Shown here piece after piece: positions 12,801 to 26,605 of a stretch of 64,000 nt of DNA (the stretch's first letter is position 1; each line of letters opens with the position of its first letter). A program made the translations under genes and the position numbers. Origin of the DNA: Ochotona curzoniae (lineage: Eukaryota > Chordata > Mammalia > Lagomorpha > Ochotonidae); contig NW_024466307.1 in assembly GCF_017591425.1 (NCBI RefSeq), positions 4,045,001 through 4,109,000 of the forward strand. The letters are read 5' to 3'. The notes beneath the pieces were generated by a model. The model made no database searches, was not told the DNA's origin, and was given only the letters and a program-made list of their open reading frames with translations.

Positions 12801-14559
12801 ATCCAACTAGAAGAAATCAAACAGGGCGTGCTCCTTCCTCTCCTGTCCTTGTCACGATGCCACTGCACGTGGCTGCAGTGACTTGGTTTCTGAAGCGATG
12901 GGGCTCGTCACTGTGTCACAGGAGCTCCCGTCTATTGTTAATGGCATCTGTTTGGTTGGAAATAAAAGCTTAAGAGAGCTTGCTTGCACATGCCTCTCGA
13001 TACAGAATGTATGGATTTTCTTCTGGGGATACTTGGCAGTCATAAGGATGCATATATTCAACTTCTCTAAGTAACACCCAAACGATTTCTAAAGCAAGTA
13101 ACCCATTTAAATTCTCCTCAGGATTTTAATTCATAATAATTTTGAAGAAATAAAGCCTCATGAAACTTTAGGTCACCACCTAATTCTTGCTTTGCATGCA
13201 AGTTGTAAATATAAAGGCTTCATACCAATGTATTCTTTCAATACATAAAGAACAGAACTGTTTTTTTTTTTTAATGGAATGAACTAAAATAACCAATTCA
13301 GTAATTTGTGTCGCATTTCCCCCCTCCGTCATCTTTTTTTCTTAAGAAAACATGAAAATTTACACTAAAAATGTTGAGCCACTGAAAGTTTATACACAAT
13401 GCTACATTTAGAGTGCTTATATTTTAAATACACAAAAAATTCATTTAACCTCTGAATCACTTTTATTAAGAGCCCTATAACTCAACTCTCACATACACAT
13501 CTATACTCAAATGAGGAAATAATGCTTTCTGCTCCTATATTTATGTATCTGAGATTTTTGCATCATGGGCACAGTGAAGCTGAAATCATTTCCACAAGTG
13601 ATGAATCACAGTGCAGTTCTAGAACCACTGTAAAGATGAAAGGAGGCGATCTATGAGAAAAATCTTATCATCTAGACTATAAAAAGAATCATCCATATTA
13701 TTGTAAGATGTGTTAACCTATACTGCAGATGTTCTGGAAGATGTTTCTGGCCTCTGCCCCTGTACACAATGGCAAGCGTGTTTCTGATGGAATGTTTTGG
13801 ACATGGCTAAGTAAACAAATGTGGAGATTTTTTAATAACTACTCTACAGTAGAGGAATCCTGCCTTGAAGAGGCCTAATAGGCACTATGCATCTACAAAG
13901 TCACAAAGCCCAGGGGAACTGCAGTACACTTACTGGAATCATCCAAGAAGTAGTCTCTATATAGCCTTTCCAAAAATGGAGGCATTTATTATCTATTTTT
14001 TTTCCTGCTCAGAAAAAAATGACATTTATATTTTAAAAGGACCAAATCTACTCCAAGTTGACAGATCACTGAGACTGATACTGGATAGATACACATCAAT
14101 ATGAGTAAATACAAAAAGGACTTTCTTAAACACACACACACACTCTAGATGTTTCTGTGCCTGCCAGGTATGGGAGCTGGACAGCTAGGGGGTGCTAATG
14201 CCAGAATCTCATCCCCATGACTCTAGGGATAGTTCACAGGTTCCTGGCAGAGCTGGAAGCCACAAGACACCTGCCACATCTAAGGCCACCATAGCAAGAA
14301 TCTGTTTCTAACAAGTCCCGAGCTATTGTTCAATTCTCAAAAGTTGCTGCCTACAAGCTGTTGTTTTCCTATTTTTTCCCCCATACTTCTTATTGAGCAT
14401 GCCAAACTGGCATATTTTCTTCACTCAAAGTGATAAATGATCTGACTCAAGACAGCACTGCTTCTGGTGTACCAACGGTGAATGGTTTTCAGATAGATCC
14501 TCCTGCCTGAAATAACCAAAACAAGATAGTTAACTACAGGAGTTCATTAACTTACTAAC
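12801..14559. other. Intronic sequence, short CA repeat
   Basis: AT-rich intron with a (CA)n run at about 14131-14144. Nothing with exon structure is seen. Confidence 0.5.
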
Positions 14560-15175
14560 TCTGTAAGTCCTAGCAATGGCCAAGTTCAATGCCTGCACTG
14601 GGATTCTAGAACACAGCACGAGCAGGCAGAGCCTTGGTGGAGACTGGCAGCCTCTTTGAGTTATAGGGAGGAGGCTCAGAGTCCAGAGAGCCCAGAGAGG
14701 CCATAGCTGGCAGGACAGAATGCTGAGGCCACCCACATCCACTGGACCTGTCCTGCACTCTGCAGTGCCCTCTGGTGTATAAAGCAGCACCCTGAGCAGA
14801 GCTGGATGTGAGCAAACAGCCATTCCAAGAACCATCTGAAGGGGAACAGAGGGGGTGACTGGCCTTCACTCTGTGGGGCCAGAACCACCAAGAGTTCCCA
14901 CCAGTAACATGGGAAGTAAACTACTCGAGGCATTGGGCAGAGAACTTGGAAGGGTCTTGCCTGAGCAGTGAGGAGCAGTCCTGGACTGACCATCTGATTG
15001 CTGCTGCCCAACAAACCTTTTAGCAAAGACCTAGAAGAACTGAACTATTGCCAGGTTAGGCTATGTGAGAAACTGAGCTCAAATTATACAGTATTGCAAA
15101 GTATCTAGCACTCAAAAAGGGGAGGGGGCAATCTATGTCTAGAATTGAGGACAACAAAGAGAAAACAAGCAACAG
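14560..15175 (+). repeat. Possible 5'-end sequence of an old L1
   Basis: This is moderately GC-rich sequence with phrases such as GCAGTGCCCTCTGGTGTA, GCAGCACCCTGAGCAGAG and GGCATTGGGCAGAGAACTTG. They read like the 5' untranslated region of old mammalian L1 elements and lie upstream of an L1 3' end in the same orientation. The assignment is from memory of pattern only; it could be another interspersed repeat. Confidence 0.3.
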
Positions 15176-15304
15176 GGGTCTTCAAAAGTTCATGGAGATG
15201 TTCTACATCACGGGAAAACTGAGCAGCAATTTTGTATCATTTTGCACCAGGAAGAATTTACCTTTTTTTCCCCATTTTCCATGAACTTGTTGAAGTATCC
15301 TTGG
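15176..15304. mobile_element. Mariner-type MITE with terminal inverted repeats
   Basis: About 125 bp bounded by CTTCAAAAGTTCATGGA (15180-15196) and, at 15278-15295, the reverse complement of CTTCAACAAGTTCATGGA. A CACCA word sits internally. Terminal repeats of the 'TTCAAAAAGTTCATGGAAAA' type belong to mammalian mariner-derived elements (Hsmar2-like). There is no transposase coding capacity, so this is a short internally deleted copy. Confidence 0.55.
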
Positions 15305-15789
15305 GTATGTTAGAATTAACAAGCCCAGGATATTGAAAATTGTTATAAAGACAACCCATAGATTGAAAATGCCAAATAGGCCCATAGAAAATATAAACTG
15401 AGGGCAATTGAGCTTCTACGGATGAAAGCTGTAACATGTGGGATGAAAGCACGGGGGGGATGAATAACAGCAGATGAGATGGCACAGAAGGAAAGGTCAG
15501 GGGATATTTAAGGCATACTAATAGGAACAGACAGAATAAAGCACAGAGGCAGGGTGGCAGGGAAACTGGCCATCAGTGAATTGGGAGATGAGATAAGTAG
15601 CTTCAAAGAAATGAGACTGGAGACTTTGGAAAGCAAGTAGAAAAAGTACTTGAATAATGTTTAGAAATATTTCAAATAGAATGGAAACCACAGACCCCCA
15701 CGCAGGCAGCCTAATGACACCCAAATGAACAGGAAACATGAAGACAATCACACTGAGCCTCCACACGGTTCCTGAAGATGTGCAAGTCA

Positions 15790-16860
15790 ACCAACAGGTA
15801 AATGTAGCCTTTCAACAAACGATGCTGGGGAAAGTGGGTATCTACAAACAAAACAACATCGATATCTCAAATCGGATACAATTCATCCCTAATGGACTCT
15901 GGATCAAAAAGTAAAACAAAAACACATCCTTCTTCAAAAGAGAAACCTGTGAGCTGTGAGAAAAAAGTAGGGGGAGATGGGGCTCAATTTAGGGAAATAT
16001 TTCTTAAGTTCCAATATAAAAACCATGTACCATTAAACACTGACACACTAAACCTTATCAAAATTATAAACTTAGGTCCATCAAAAATCAATCATATGGC
16101 AAGATTTAAAAGACTGAGGGAGCATATTTACAAATAAAATATCTGAGAAAGTGCTTTTATTAACAAAATATAGAAAAATCTCACCAAAAAAGCTCAAGGT
16201 AAACTGACCAAAATATTTAAATTAGCACTCTTTAAATGACTCGATGTAAAAAGGCAAAATTTTATTTTGCAAAAAAATGAACTGAAGCAAATATAAATAC
16301 GCTTAAATAGAAATGGGAAAAGATGTTCAACAGAATTTGTCATTAGGGATCTACATATTAAAATCAAAGTGAAATATTGTTACACAGTTGTAATCATGGT
16401 TAGAGTTAAAATCATACCAAGTGGGGCTGAGATGTGAAAAGCTGAGTTCTGACTTGCTGTTGGTCGGTCCAATAACCACCCCGCCCCAGATGCTCACACA
16501 CATACACAATCTGTTTAGAAAACAATTTAAACAAATTGCCACTTTCTCAAATATTTAAGCAGATAACTATTACATGGTCCTGCCAGTCCCCTCTCGGCTA
16601 TTTCCTCCAGGCCAATGAAAGACAGAAGCTTGAGTGGTTGACAACTCAAGAAGACTCAAGTGCATTCCAACTAGTAAACAGTTAAATCATGGCATTTTCG
16701 CATAACTGTGTGCTACCTGACCATGAAAAAAAAATGTACTACTGATACAAGCAACAGAATACAAGGATTTCACAGTAATTTTAACGAGTAAAAAAAGAAA
16801 CAAGGTAAAGAGTACATATTATGTAATTTTGTTTATATATGGTGGGAAAAGTGCAGTTGG
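15790..16860 (+). mobile_element. Old L1 (L1M-type) ORF2 end and 3' region, decayed
   Basis: Sense-strand landmarks of LINE-1 appear in order. AACAAACGATGCTGGGG at about 15815 corresponds to the 'caacaaatggtgctggg' site. GGGAAAAGATGTTCAACAG at about 16315, CATTAGGGATCTACATATTA, TTACATGGTCCTGCCAGTCC at about 16571 and GAGTACATATTATGTAATTT at about 16810 follow. Many stops and indels show it is dead. ORF2 5' portions are missing. Confidence 0.75.
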
Positions 16861-19800
16861 CCTATCTGCACAAAGTTGACCAGTGGCGGATGAAGTGACA
16901 CGGCAGAGGGAGGCAGCAAGATGGCAACGCACAGCAGTCCAGCCGCAGGTGTTTGCAGTCAGAACAAACCCCAACGTCCATCTGTCCATTCCAGCTCAAC
17001 AAAGCTGATCTTAAAAAGGGATGATGTCAAGACTTTTAAAACTCAATTATGGGCTGGATCACAGTGACAGGCCCACAAGAATAATGAGCAACAGCAGCCT
17101 TCTCAAATCCACATCAGAGACGGCTTTTTTTTTTTTTTTGTCTTTCTAGTGTACTTTTAACCCAGAACCTGCAACCCAAATGCCATGAAGCAGGCTCTGC
17201 TGGGGAAAGAGTAGTGCAATAAAACACACTAACAGGAGGATCTGTATTCACAAAAATCCCAAAGATGCTAATCTCACCAGGGGAGCTAACCTCCTGTTCT
17301 GCTGGTCATTCTCATCACTCAAGCAATGTTTTCCAGGACGCCATAAATGAAGATGAAAGACAACATAACTGCCAGGCTTCCCATTGCTCCTGTATTGTGC
17401 GTTTTGGGATTGAATTTATTTCTGATACAGCTGACTCTCAAATCTGAAGCACGTGACTGAGGTTTCTCATACCATCTTCCAACAATTCCTATTTCTAGAA
17501 AATTCATTGAGCACATTGATTTGTGTGTATGTGTGTGTATGTGTTTCCATTATGGGGTTGATATATTGAAAATGCAGTAATTTTCATATATGAGGCTTAA
17601 AATAATACTCTTTACTCCTACAAAAGATACAGAGGGTACTGCAATCATATGCCATAAACAAATCGCACTTCATGTTATCTACCTGTTCTGTGCAGGCAGA
17701 CACAGTCCTGTACTGGGGACACTTTGCTTTGAGCCATCTGCTATATGTGTGTGCACACACAGATACAAAATCCTCTGGGAACCTTAATGTTTTTATTTAT
17801 TTTCTTCACTACTTAGATCATCCATATTATGAACGACAAAATGACGCTACCTCAGTCTCCTTTACTGCCCTTCCCCGCCGGACTTTGTTGCATGTTTATT
17901 TTGGACCTATTGCTTTTGCTTTTAAAGCCTTACACATTATATTTAAACCTGCTGATCACTTGTCAGCAACAGACATCGAAGTTCTCTTGTCACTCTTCCT
18001 ATTTCTTTCCGGCCACTGAAGTTCTACTACCTTTCTTCCCTGTTGTATTTACAACACCCAGTTTTACAGTTGTAAAAGTGTCCATCCCAGCTCCTATTGG
18101 TTCGTGTAACGGTGACAAACTTTCCGAGATCTATGACAATAAGCATGAACCTATGACCCAAGCAGCTGAGTGTCAGTGATAGACGAACTCCTTGGACACA
18201 GTGTGGAGCCCTGCTGGGACTGAGACACCTGCTGGCTTAGTGCCTTGCTGAGGCTTTGGCTCTGGTCTGCTCCCAGCAGGATCCTTCTGAGAACCAACCT
18301 GTAGGTGCCCCTTCACCAGCACAACCGGAGTCCAAAGAGCAAGGCAAACACACAAGACCCCTGAGGACTCAGGGTCAGAAGTGACATAATAGTGGTTGCA
18401 CGCCATTCAGTGACCAAAGTGGTCCACACCTCCAAACCCAACAGAACAGAGAATCAAGTTTCTCTTCTACACATTATAAGGTGATAGGAAAATGTTAGGA
18501 TGAAAAGAGAAGGGGTGGGGCGAGAACTGGAGCAGTCAAGCCACGTGTACTGATTACCACCTTCTCCATGAATAAGTGCAAAACCCAGAAAATGAATATA
18601 TGCAGAACACTATGGAAGTAGTACTCACTATAGAACTATGGGGAACCCTGTTATTGTACCCCACACCATGAGGCTGTTGTAGTATCAGAGTCATGTGGAT
18701 TTTTATCTAAGTTATGACCCATTTATGCACTTCACACTTGGAGGGCTTTGGGAACTATCTTTTCTGTTTCTTTTGGGAGGATTAGTCTAAGCACTTCCCC
18801 CTTTGCTCCCACTCACATTCAGACTGATGTCCATTCTGAATTCCCTTTTCCCGGAGCCCTCCCACGTCTTGACCAGAGCTGCTGACTTCTCGGGCCTGCT
18901 GCAGTCACAGCCTGGGATTCAGCTTGCTGCCACAGCTTATCCCACACCTTCCTGGGTTCTAGGATACTGCTTTCTCACATCCTCATTTCAGTTGCCCAAG
19001 GATATGCTATTTCGATTCTGGTCTTAAAAACTGTCAACATGTTTGAAGACAATAAACTTTACTCAAGAAATCTGGATGCATTTTGGCTGATATAGAAGTC
19101 TAAATTCAAACGTATGCATCCCCACCAAGTCAAATAGAATTCACTCACTGTCTTCTAATGCAAGACAGTTACCTCCTGAGCTGTCTGAAGCCCATGTAAT
19201 TCTTGCTTCTTTTGAGCTTACCTGCATCGTATTTTATGAAAATGGACTTCAGGTATCTACTCAACTTAAGGATGAGCAGACAGCTGGGAACCCCTCACGT
19301 GTGGGGCTGTCTGAGATTACACTTCGAAACGACCACATTTCAATCAGTGGACTGAACCAGGATACCTGCCTTCAACCGTCACTACACTCTACTCAGTTAA
19401 CACTGCAGAGGAAAAGTCAAATTTCCTAGTACATAACTAGGACTTCTTTTTTCCCCTTACTTTGTGACATCCAAATTCTAGATTCTCCAGTCTTTGGACT
19501 ACAGTGCATGCACCTGCTTCCTGTCCCTGCTCCAAGTTCAAGTTTCTGGCCTCAGGCCGAGAGTTGCGCCAACAGTATCCCAGGGCTGTAGACTTGGACA
19601 GGTGGGATTCTCCCGTCTCTGCAATCGAACCAGACAATTCCCCTACCAGGATTCCTCCCCTTGTCTGCCTACAAGTAGACAGGGTCTCTCAGAGACACAC
19701 AACAAAGAGGGCTTAATGAAAACAGCACAGGGCTTGGGAGGGTTTTTGCTGGGCCTAGATGTCTTCAGAATTGGTCCAGAAATATCCTGCTTTTCATGTG

Positions 19801-22740
19801 TTGTTCTGTGACCCATACATTGTCACAACATTATGACTCAACTTGCTATTGTCTCCCATGTTGGCTCTCTTAAGTTGAAAACTCCACATTTCTTAGAAAT
19901 GTATCTTACATTTCTTGCATTGCTTCACTTTTTTCCTATTTCTGAGGCTTTTTTGGTCTTTAACCTCCAACTGCATTAAAAAAATTTTTTTAAATAGACC
20001 ATTCATATTTTACATATTCATCAATTCTTTCTCAATGTGACTTGTTTCACTAATATCATACTTTGTGATCCCAATTAAGGGGTTCTGAAGAGATTCCTCT
20101 GCCTCCTGCTTCGGTTACTTTATGTGTTCATTCTAGGGCTTCTTTTGCAGTTTACCTTAAATGTCAAGTGAATTTGATGGCTAGCTTACATAAATAAAGG
20201 ATCAGCTGGATCAATCTATTTCACCAGCATAGCTTCTGGAGTATTTTCCTCAGAGAGTGGACTTTTGACTGAATTCTGTAACGCGTTTCTCTGTGTGTGA
20301 GCACGTACACATGCATGTCATCTGTAACTACGAACATCCAATACATTTTCTTCCAAAACTGCAACATCTATTTCTCTGTTTTCCCCCCAAAAATCAATAC
20401 TTCAGACCTGTTCCTTGTGCCCACACAACATAACTACGCTGTTGTCAGGCACACCGAGTTATCAATCAGTGTGATCTCTAAAAAGCCTGAGGGAGAGAAG
20501 GATGAGGGCCAAAGTGATCAGGAAATTTAATCCTTTTGCATTCCTTCTGGTAGATTTGCTGCTTTTCCCTGGTAATTACTCTTACCAACATGTATTATGA
20601 ATTTCAAAAAAAAAAGGTATGCATCTAGCTTTCTATATGCTAACTTACTGAATGCATAAATATATGGATGGAATAATTAAACAATGCTTCAGCCTTAGGA
20701 TATTGCATATCTTGGTGCCAATACATGAGAATGTTCTGAAATCTTCTAGACAATGGTAGCTAACATACACTACTGAACTGGAAATTGTTACTATAATGAA
20801 CTCGCATTCTGCGTGTAATTAAAGCATCAAAACAGTATACAGGCAAAAATCAGGCACAACAAGCTCCATGACACATGAGGAATGGCTGCAAAGCACTTGG
20901 TTGTAGAATCAGATGTTCTAGTGACACAGTAAAATTAAAATGTGGCTGGTTCATAAAACCCTCAATTACACTGGACAGAGGTGAGCCACATTTTGACATT
21001 TTCATTTCTGTACTGTTCTCCAGTGATTCACAAATATAGACAACCTTAAAAGTCATAACAATTTACCTCTTAACTCTGAAACAGAACACTGCTCTAGTAT
21101 TTAAAAGAACAGCTATCTGCTGGACGTGAATACTGAAAAAATAATTTATTCAGTTCCTAGTGGCAAAACACACAAGACACACACGCCTGAATGTGTTACC
21201 TTTTTCTCAGACTTGCCCTGAATTTTCCTACAAAACAGAATGAGAGAAAAGAGCATTCAAGCTATTACACAAAAAACATTAACACGTAAATTCAGTGCTT
21301 CCAGCACAGACAAGACATGCCCATATCCATAGTTATGAAGCACTTAGTACTACCTTATTATCAAGTCAGCTTTGAATTTATTGATTATTCATCTCTCAGT
21401 TACATGGGGAAACAGGGTAAAGCAAAAGAGCATTATGAATAAAAGAGTGGCGTTTTAAGCAGAGAACTTCTTTATCCTCGGATGCTGACAAAAGCACACA
21501 CTGACTAAACACACAGGTGAGGATCCCTCATTTCCACACAGGGACGTTTGCAACCTTGAGGTCAAGGAACTCAGTGCTGTGATTCTACACTTTAACATCT
21601 CAGTTCCATCCTCCACATACGGGGTACTGATCTGATAACCACACTCCACTTCCTCATGCGTCTGGAGCCATTTTATGTACCCTCCCCAAAACTCATTTGT
21701 TTTAAACCCAGAAAATCACCCCTGTGGCGCCTATAACGAAAGAACAAACAGAACAATAAAAACAATGTGCTTTTTATTATATTTTAATGATATCCCCGTT
21801 GCCTGCACAAGCTAGGAGAAGCACGTCAGCCACAGGCGTCTTCAACACCCACCGGCTACTACTCTGCAATACAACCTAAGGGGCAGAAACTTGCACTGGC
21901 CAAAAGGCTAAGAGGACACTGATTATCAACACACACAACCACACACCCTCAAACCACTCCAGTACATCTTATGTTAGCTCCTCCTAAGTCACTGTCGGGA
22001 AAGAAAGCCAGCACACAGACATCGTTACAGACGGGGCTCCCAAAGCTGCAGAAGTGTTTCTGGTTCAGGTCTCACACTGTTTCTAGCATTGCGCACCTGT
22101 ACCTCAGCAACAACATACGCTGCCTTGAAAAAAATAATATACTTAGATATCCTCATTGATTCACTTAACAAATATTTACAGTATAGCTGCCATGCGACAG
22201 GTGCCTTGCTAGACATGCTCAAGGGATAACTGGTATGTCTAACAGCCACACAGCTGTGCCAGGCTGGGGCAGGAGCCCCGCCGGTGTAGCGCGATCGAGA
22301 GCACAATGACAACTATCCCCCTTGTTTGCTCCGGGTTCCTATTTTAAAAAATAAAATAAGCAGGGTTTCTTTTGCACTCTAACTACTTATTTATTCATCA
22401 TGTATGTTTTCAGCACCTACTCTTCCCAAAGCACAAACCAAAGTTAAAGTCAAGGTTATCAAGGGTGACTTGGGTAGAAACTGCCTCTAAGTGACCTAAG
22501 GTGAAGGCAGGTAACACAAATACAAAACAAGGCAGAGAAACAGACACGTTAGTGCTCTACCAGGAAGTAGGGGGACCTCCCCCTACCTCAGGAAGGAGGG
22601 GAGCTCCCAGGACTGTGCTGCAAAGCCTCGTGGACTACGTCATCTAGATACGAACTCAGCCAAACGCAAGACCCCTGCAACAAACTGTGCCCACATACCG
22701 ATACCCTGCCAATTAGACGGAGAGAGTTGTGTTAAACGAA
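16861..22740. other. Intronic sequence, mostly unassigned
   Basis: AT-rich intron with a T run at about 17124-17140 and TG-rich stretch at about 17521-17543. A segment at about 22155-22215 (CTTAACAAATATTTACAG...GGTGCCTTGCTAGACATG) resembles the common ancient 'aacaaatatttattgagcacc' repeat relic. Another such relic may lie at 22380-22440. No coding exon is seen. Confidence 0.4.
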
Positions 22741-23340
22741 GCACTCGCGGCTAGTGTGGTCAGGAGATGGGTGACTGCCACAGCCGTCCGGTCTGGGGCA
22801 CAATCACTATCCACGGGACTCACCTTGTCCGGAGGACCACGGCTTGGGAGGCTCTTTCCTTGCCAAGGCAACTCTTGAGCTGCGTTTCCCTCCTGCCGGC
22901 TGCTAGCTGCTGCCTCACACCTCTGCTCCGGAAGGATTGGAACTGGAGTTCACAAAAAAGTCGCTGCTCCCTTGGTGGCGACGCAGCATGAAAGCACACA
23001 GAAGTAGCCGAGGCAGCTGAAAAGGGTCTGGAGGTCCCCGACGGAAAGGGACTCCAAGAAAACCAGCGTGCTGACTGTAGACCACCGAACAAAAGGCAAG
23101 TGGCTCTCCAGGGGTTTCAGGGCGCCTGCCCACGACTCCTTCAGCTCCCAAAGGAAGCCCCTGGCCAGAGCAGGGTCCTGTTCACCGCCCCACTCTTCCT
23201 GGGCAAGCGTGCGTGGGTGGCTGCTGCTCCTCCCAAGGCTTGCTTTGTTACTCCCACCTGTGCAGAGGCACAGGCGCCCTGCATTAACCGCTCCACCCCT
23301 GCCTCTCATGCATTTGTCAGCCACTTAACAGCAACCCCCT
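22741..23340. other. GC-richer, CpG-containing patch with a donor-like site
   Basis: Compared with its AT-rich surroundings this 600-bp patch keeps many CpGs (ACTCGCGG, CAGCCGTCCGG, GGCGACGCAGC, CCCGACGG). On the minus strand ACAAG|GTGAGT is a consensus 5' splice site at about 22820-22832. No transcript start or conserved peptide can be shown. It may be an unannotated alternative exon or simply a GC-rich relic. Confidence 0.3.
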
Positions 23341-26224
23341 CATCTGCGTCCATCAGTACCTCACTGTGTCCACCTGGCCTCTATCCTGGGCAGCAGAGTC
23401 AAACTCCCCAGCTGAGCTTTCCATGTTGCTCCCACTCCCATCTCTTCCAGGTCACTGAGTAAAACAGTAATCAACATGCATTACAAGTTATCTCACAATG
23501 ATTTATCCATCATGCTTTATAAACTAGGTCTGTTCAGAGACCTCGATAAGCTATTGTGCACTGACAAGCTCCTCAGCACAAACCTATTTGGCCATGGGAC
23601 TTTGATTAGATCAAATACTCTTTTTCCTCCAGGTTCATTTCATAAACTCTTAAAGGCATCCCAAGAGTTTTACCTTTTTCCTGTTGCAAAGGGCCTAACA
23701 TAATCAGAAACAGATTGTAGAGAATGCAATCATGAACTTATTAGACCACAGATGAACAGTCCACTCATTTATCTAGACAATGAATACTTACCTGTTACGT
23801 GCTTGCTATGAGGTAGGAACTTTTAAGCAAAGAAAGTAAAGCAAGTCTTTATGCTACAACGAAAAGTCATTTACTAGTACGGAAAGTACTGCTAAGCAGG
23901 GAGGGAAAGCAGAGCAGGTGGAGAGTTGGGGGGTAGGGCGATGTGTTGCCAAAGGCCGTGCCCCTTCACTGCCCCTCTTGCTCAGTAGTAGACAGGCACT
24001 CTGCAGCATTATCTATTATCTGAGCCAAGCTCTAAGAGGAGAAAACAAGGAAGCAAGTATTGTGGTTGTGTAGGAAAGCGTGGGCAGGGTACATGCACAC
24101 AAGTTCAGAAGCTCATGCTGGGAACAGACGCAGCTTGTTTAAGGACAGCCAGGAGAACAAGGCAACTCAAGGAGCAGACGCAGGAGATGACCAGGACAGA
24201 GGCGAAGGGGGTGGAGTAGACATGGCTTCTCTATTCACCACTCAGGATTCCGCTCCAAACACACTAGGGAAGTGTGTGGGGCTAGGGGGTTTGAAATACA
24301 GTGAAATACAGTGTCAAAATCTATTTATATAAAGGGAATAATGTTCACGTATCTCATGTATATACTTTTAAGAACACAATACTAAGCACTTTCTCTTTTA
24401 CATATTTCTCTTTAATTTTTTTTTTGCAATGCCATGCTTTTATTTTATTGTATAGTCATGTGCATAATCCTCCACTAAAAAAAGAATTCAACAAGAAGGG
24501 GGAAAAAGCCCAGTATTCCTCGGGTGTAATGAATATGAAAGGGCAATGTCTTAAATAATCTATCTGTGTAGGGCATTATTTATGTATATACTGTATAACA
24601 AAACTATTGATCCATAGAAAAAATAGCAATGACAAGGCATACTTATTATACTGCCCAGCTGCACAAGAGTAGACGAAAATGAGAAGATAATTACAATGCT
24701 ACTGAAATTATTAGCAAAAGCCAAGTATTTGTGATGACAGGCAATTCACTTCAAACTAGCTTGCAAATCTGAGCGCTGTGTAGCACCTGCCCATCCTTAA
24801 CCAACAGGACCCATCCTGCTTCGGCAGGCAGAGTCATGCTGTACAACAGTCACCATCTTGCTCTTCATCCTCCAAAGGTGTCCTTCCACGATCACCATCA
24901 AGTAAAATGTCCTCCGTGAAGCCTCAACAGAGGCTTCAACCTGGCCCTCACTTCTCTCAGGTCTTGCTTCCATACCCTCTCTTCGTCCTTCACCACGTTC
25001 TGGTACTCATGTGAGTGTGCAACGAAAAAAAAAAAACCCAGGCAGGGCACAAAGCCTAAGCCACTCGGCTCATGAAGGTATTCCTGAGGTTCTAGCAAAA
25101 AGACAATGCTGCTTTCCAACGGCACAGAGCACCGCAAGAAACAATGTTGTTGAAATGACCAGGGCGTCCAACCATGACCAGGGCATCTTGTTGCTCCCTG
25201 TGCTGCAGCTGGTGGGCTGCCCACCAGCAGGGGAGCCCACTCTTTCCCAGCATGACTGGGATAAAACCAGCAGAGAACCCAGCAGCCAGGGCTTGCTTCT
25301 AAGCACACATTGCAAACCAACATAATGGTAAGTAAGCTCTCATTAAGCACCTGTCAGTTGTGTCTCCTCCTCCATGGCTGCAGATGACTGCAGATGACTG
25401 CAGGAGAGCAGCAGGTCCCAGTGGGGGCGACTAAAGACAAGGTCATGGCCAAGAGCAGCAGGAATGTGGGAGTCAATGTCAGTAGCACCACCACAGCCCG
25501 GGAGGCTTCGACATTTGGATCAAACATCAATTTCTTTAAAACCGAGTTTTGAACTATCATTTCTATACACTGAGAGAGCCTTAATAAACCAGGAGGGAAT
25601 TGGTTCTGTGGACTCGGACCAATTATTAAAAATATACCACCTGCATAAGTACGAACTGGTAAAATTCCCTTCAACACGTTTCTCCTCTGGGTTTATTCTA
25701 ACATGTCTTTTACTACATAATAGGTTAAACTAAATTTCTCTTAATAACAGGTTAAAATATGCAAGAGTGCCTTAAAGTTAGCTAAAATAGCAATTATCAA
25801 GTATTTTGAGTTTTGAGAACATCTAAATGTTTCTTTGCAAAAGTCACGAGGTCGTGCCCATATTGGAAGAGTGCTCCTGTGCAAATATGTATTTTCAGTG
25901 GCTGGCGGGACCATTCTCCCTCTTGGCCTCCAGCCAAGCAAGAAAAACAAGAAAATAAGAATGCCTGGGAATCTTGATTCCCACAGATAGATGAAGAGAG
26001 GGTGAATTTGTGGAAGAGTGGGTGGATATCCTCTCCTGGCCTGATTCTTTCAATCACTAAGGGAGTCTTGCTGCAAGAGGCTCACTGTTCTGTTAGGGAA
26101 CGAAGGCTGAATGACAACACTCCAGGAGCTTGTGGGATTCCAGGGTGTCTGCTCCTAAGGATGGGTCTTAAGCTTGTTCTTTCTCTGAGTGTTTCTGTGC
26201 TTAGTCTTTTGAAGCATTGTCATT
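23341..26224. other. Intronic sequence, nothing firmly identified
   Basis: Mixed composition. A possible 'tactatgaggtagg' type ancient repeat relic lies near 23760-23830. The block around 24550-24780 is repeat-free and AT-rich with several ATTA words. A short direct repeat of CAGATGACTG sits at about 25380-25400. No exon is seen. Confidence 0.4.
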
Positions 26225-26412
26225 CCTCACAGCCTGGGTTCTAGAAGATATTAGAATCCTCTGGGGGAGGTTTTTAAACTCTCTCTGCCTGCCCCAGACT
26301 CTAGGCCAATTAGATTAGACGCTCCCAGGCAGGAGCAAGGCATCAGCAGTATCTGCAGGTCACCAGGTGATGCAATCCTGCAGCCAAGGGTGAATGTATC
26401 AGTTCTAGCACC
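26225..26412 (+). repeat. Probable MER5-type (hAT) DNA transposon relic
   Basis: TTAGAATCCTCTGGGGGAGG, then TTTTTAAACTC, CCCCAGACTCTAGGCCAATTA and CACCAGGTGATGCAATCCTG follow the order of the non-autonomous hAT element MER5A. That element has 'agaatcacctggggg' at one end and 'caggtgatgctgatgc' near the other. It is highly diverged, as expected for an element older than placental radiation. Confidence 0.5.
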
Positions 26413-26494
26413 ACTGGGGTCATTTTCTTTGAGGATCAAAGCCTTAGCTCACATTCCTGTGAATGAACGTTTTTATCTGGACTCCTCCTTGATT

Positions 26495-26605
26495 CAGAAT
26501 AACATCAGGTTTGAGAAACTTTGGCTTAGAGAGTTAAGGTGGTTTCCTCTGGACTTGCCAAGCTATCAGTGAGCAGGACAATTTGGAATCAATCCCTTCC
26601 CTAAA
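26495..26605 (-). repeat. Probable MIR relic
   Basis: The plus strand reads TTGAGAAACTTTGGCTTAGA, GAGTTAAGGTGGTTTCC, then CTTGCCAAGCTATCAGTGAG and GGAATCAATCCC. This is the reverse complement of the MIR core in order. It lies directly beside the MER5-like relic. Confidence 0.5.

Noticed and set aside
24898..25350. 150-codon open frame on the minus strand
   Set aside because: No domain or conserved motif and no compatible splice sites; likely chance.
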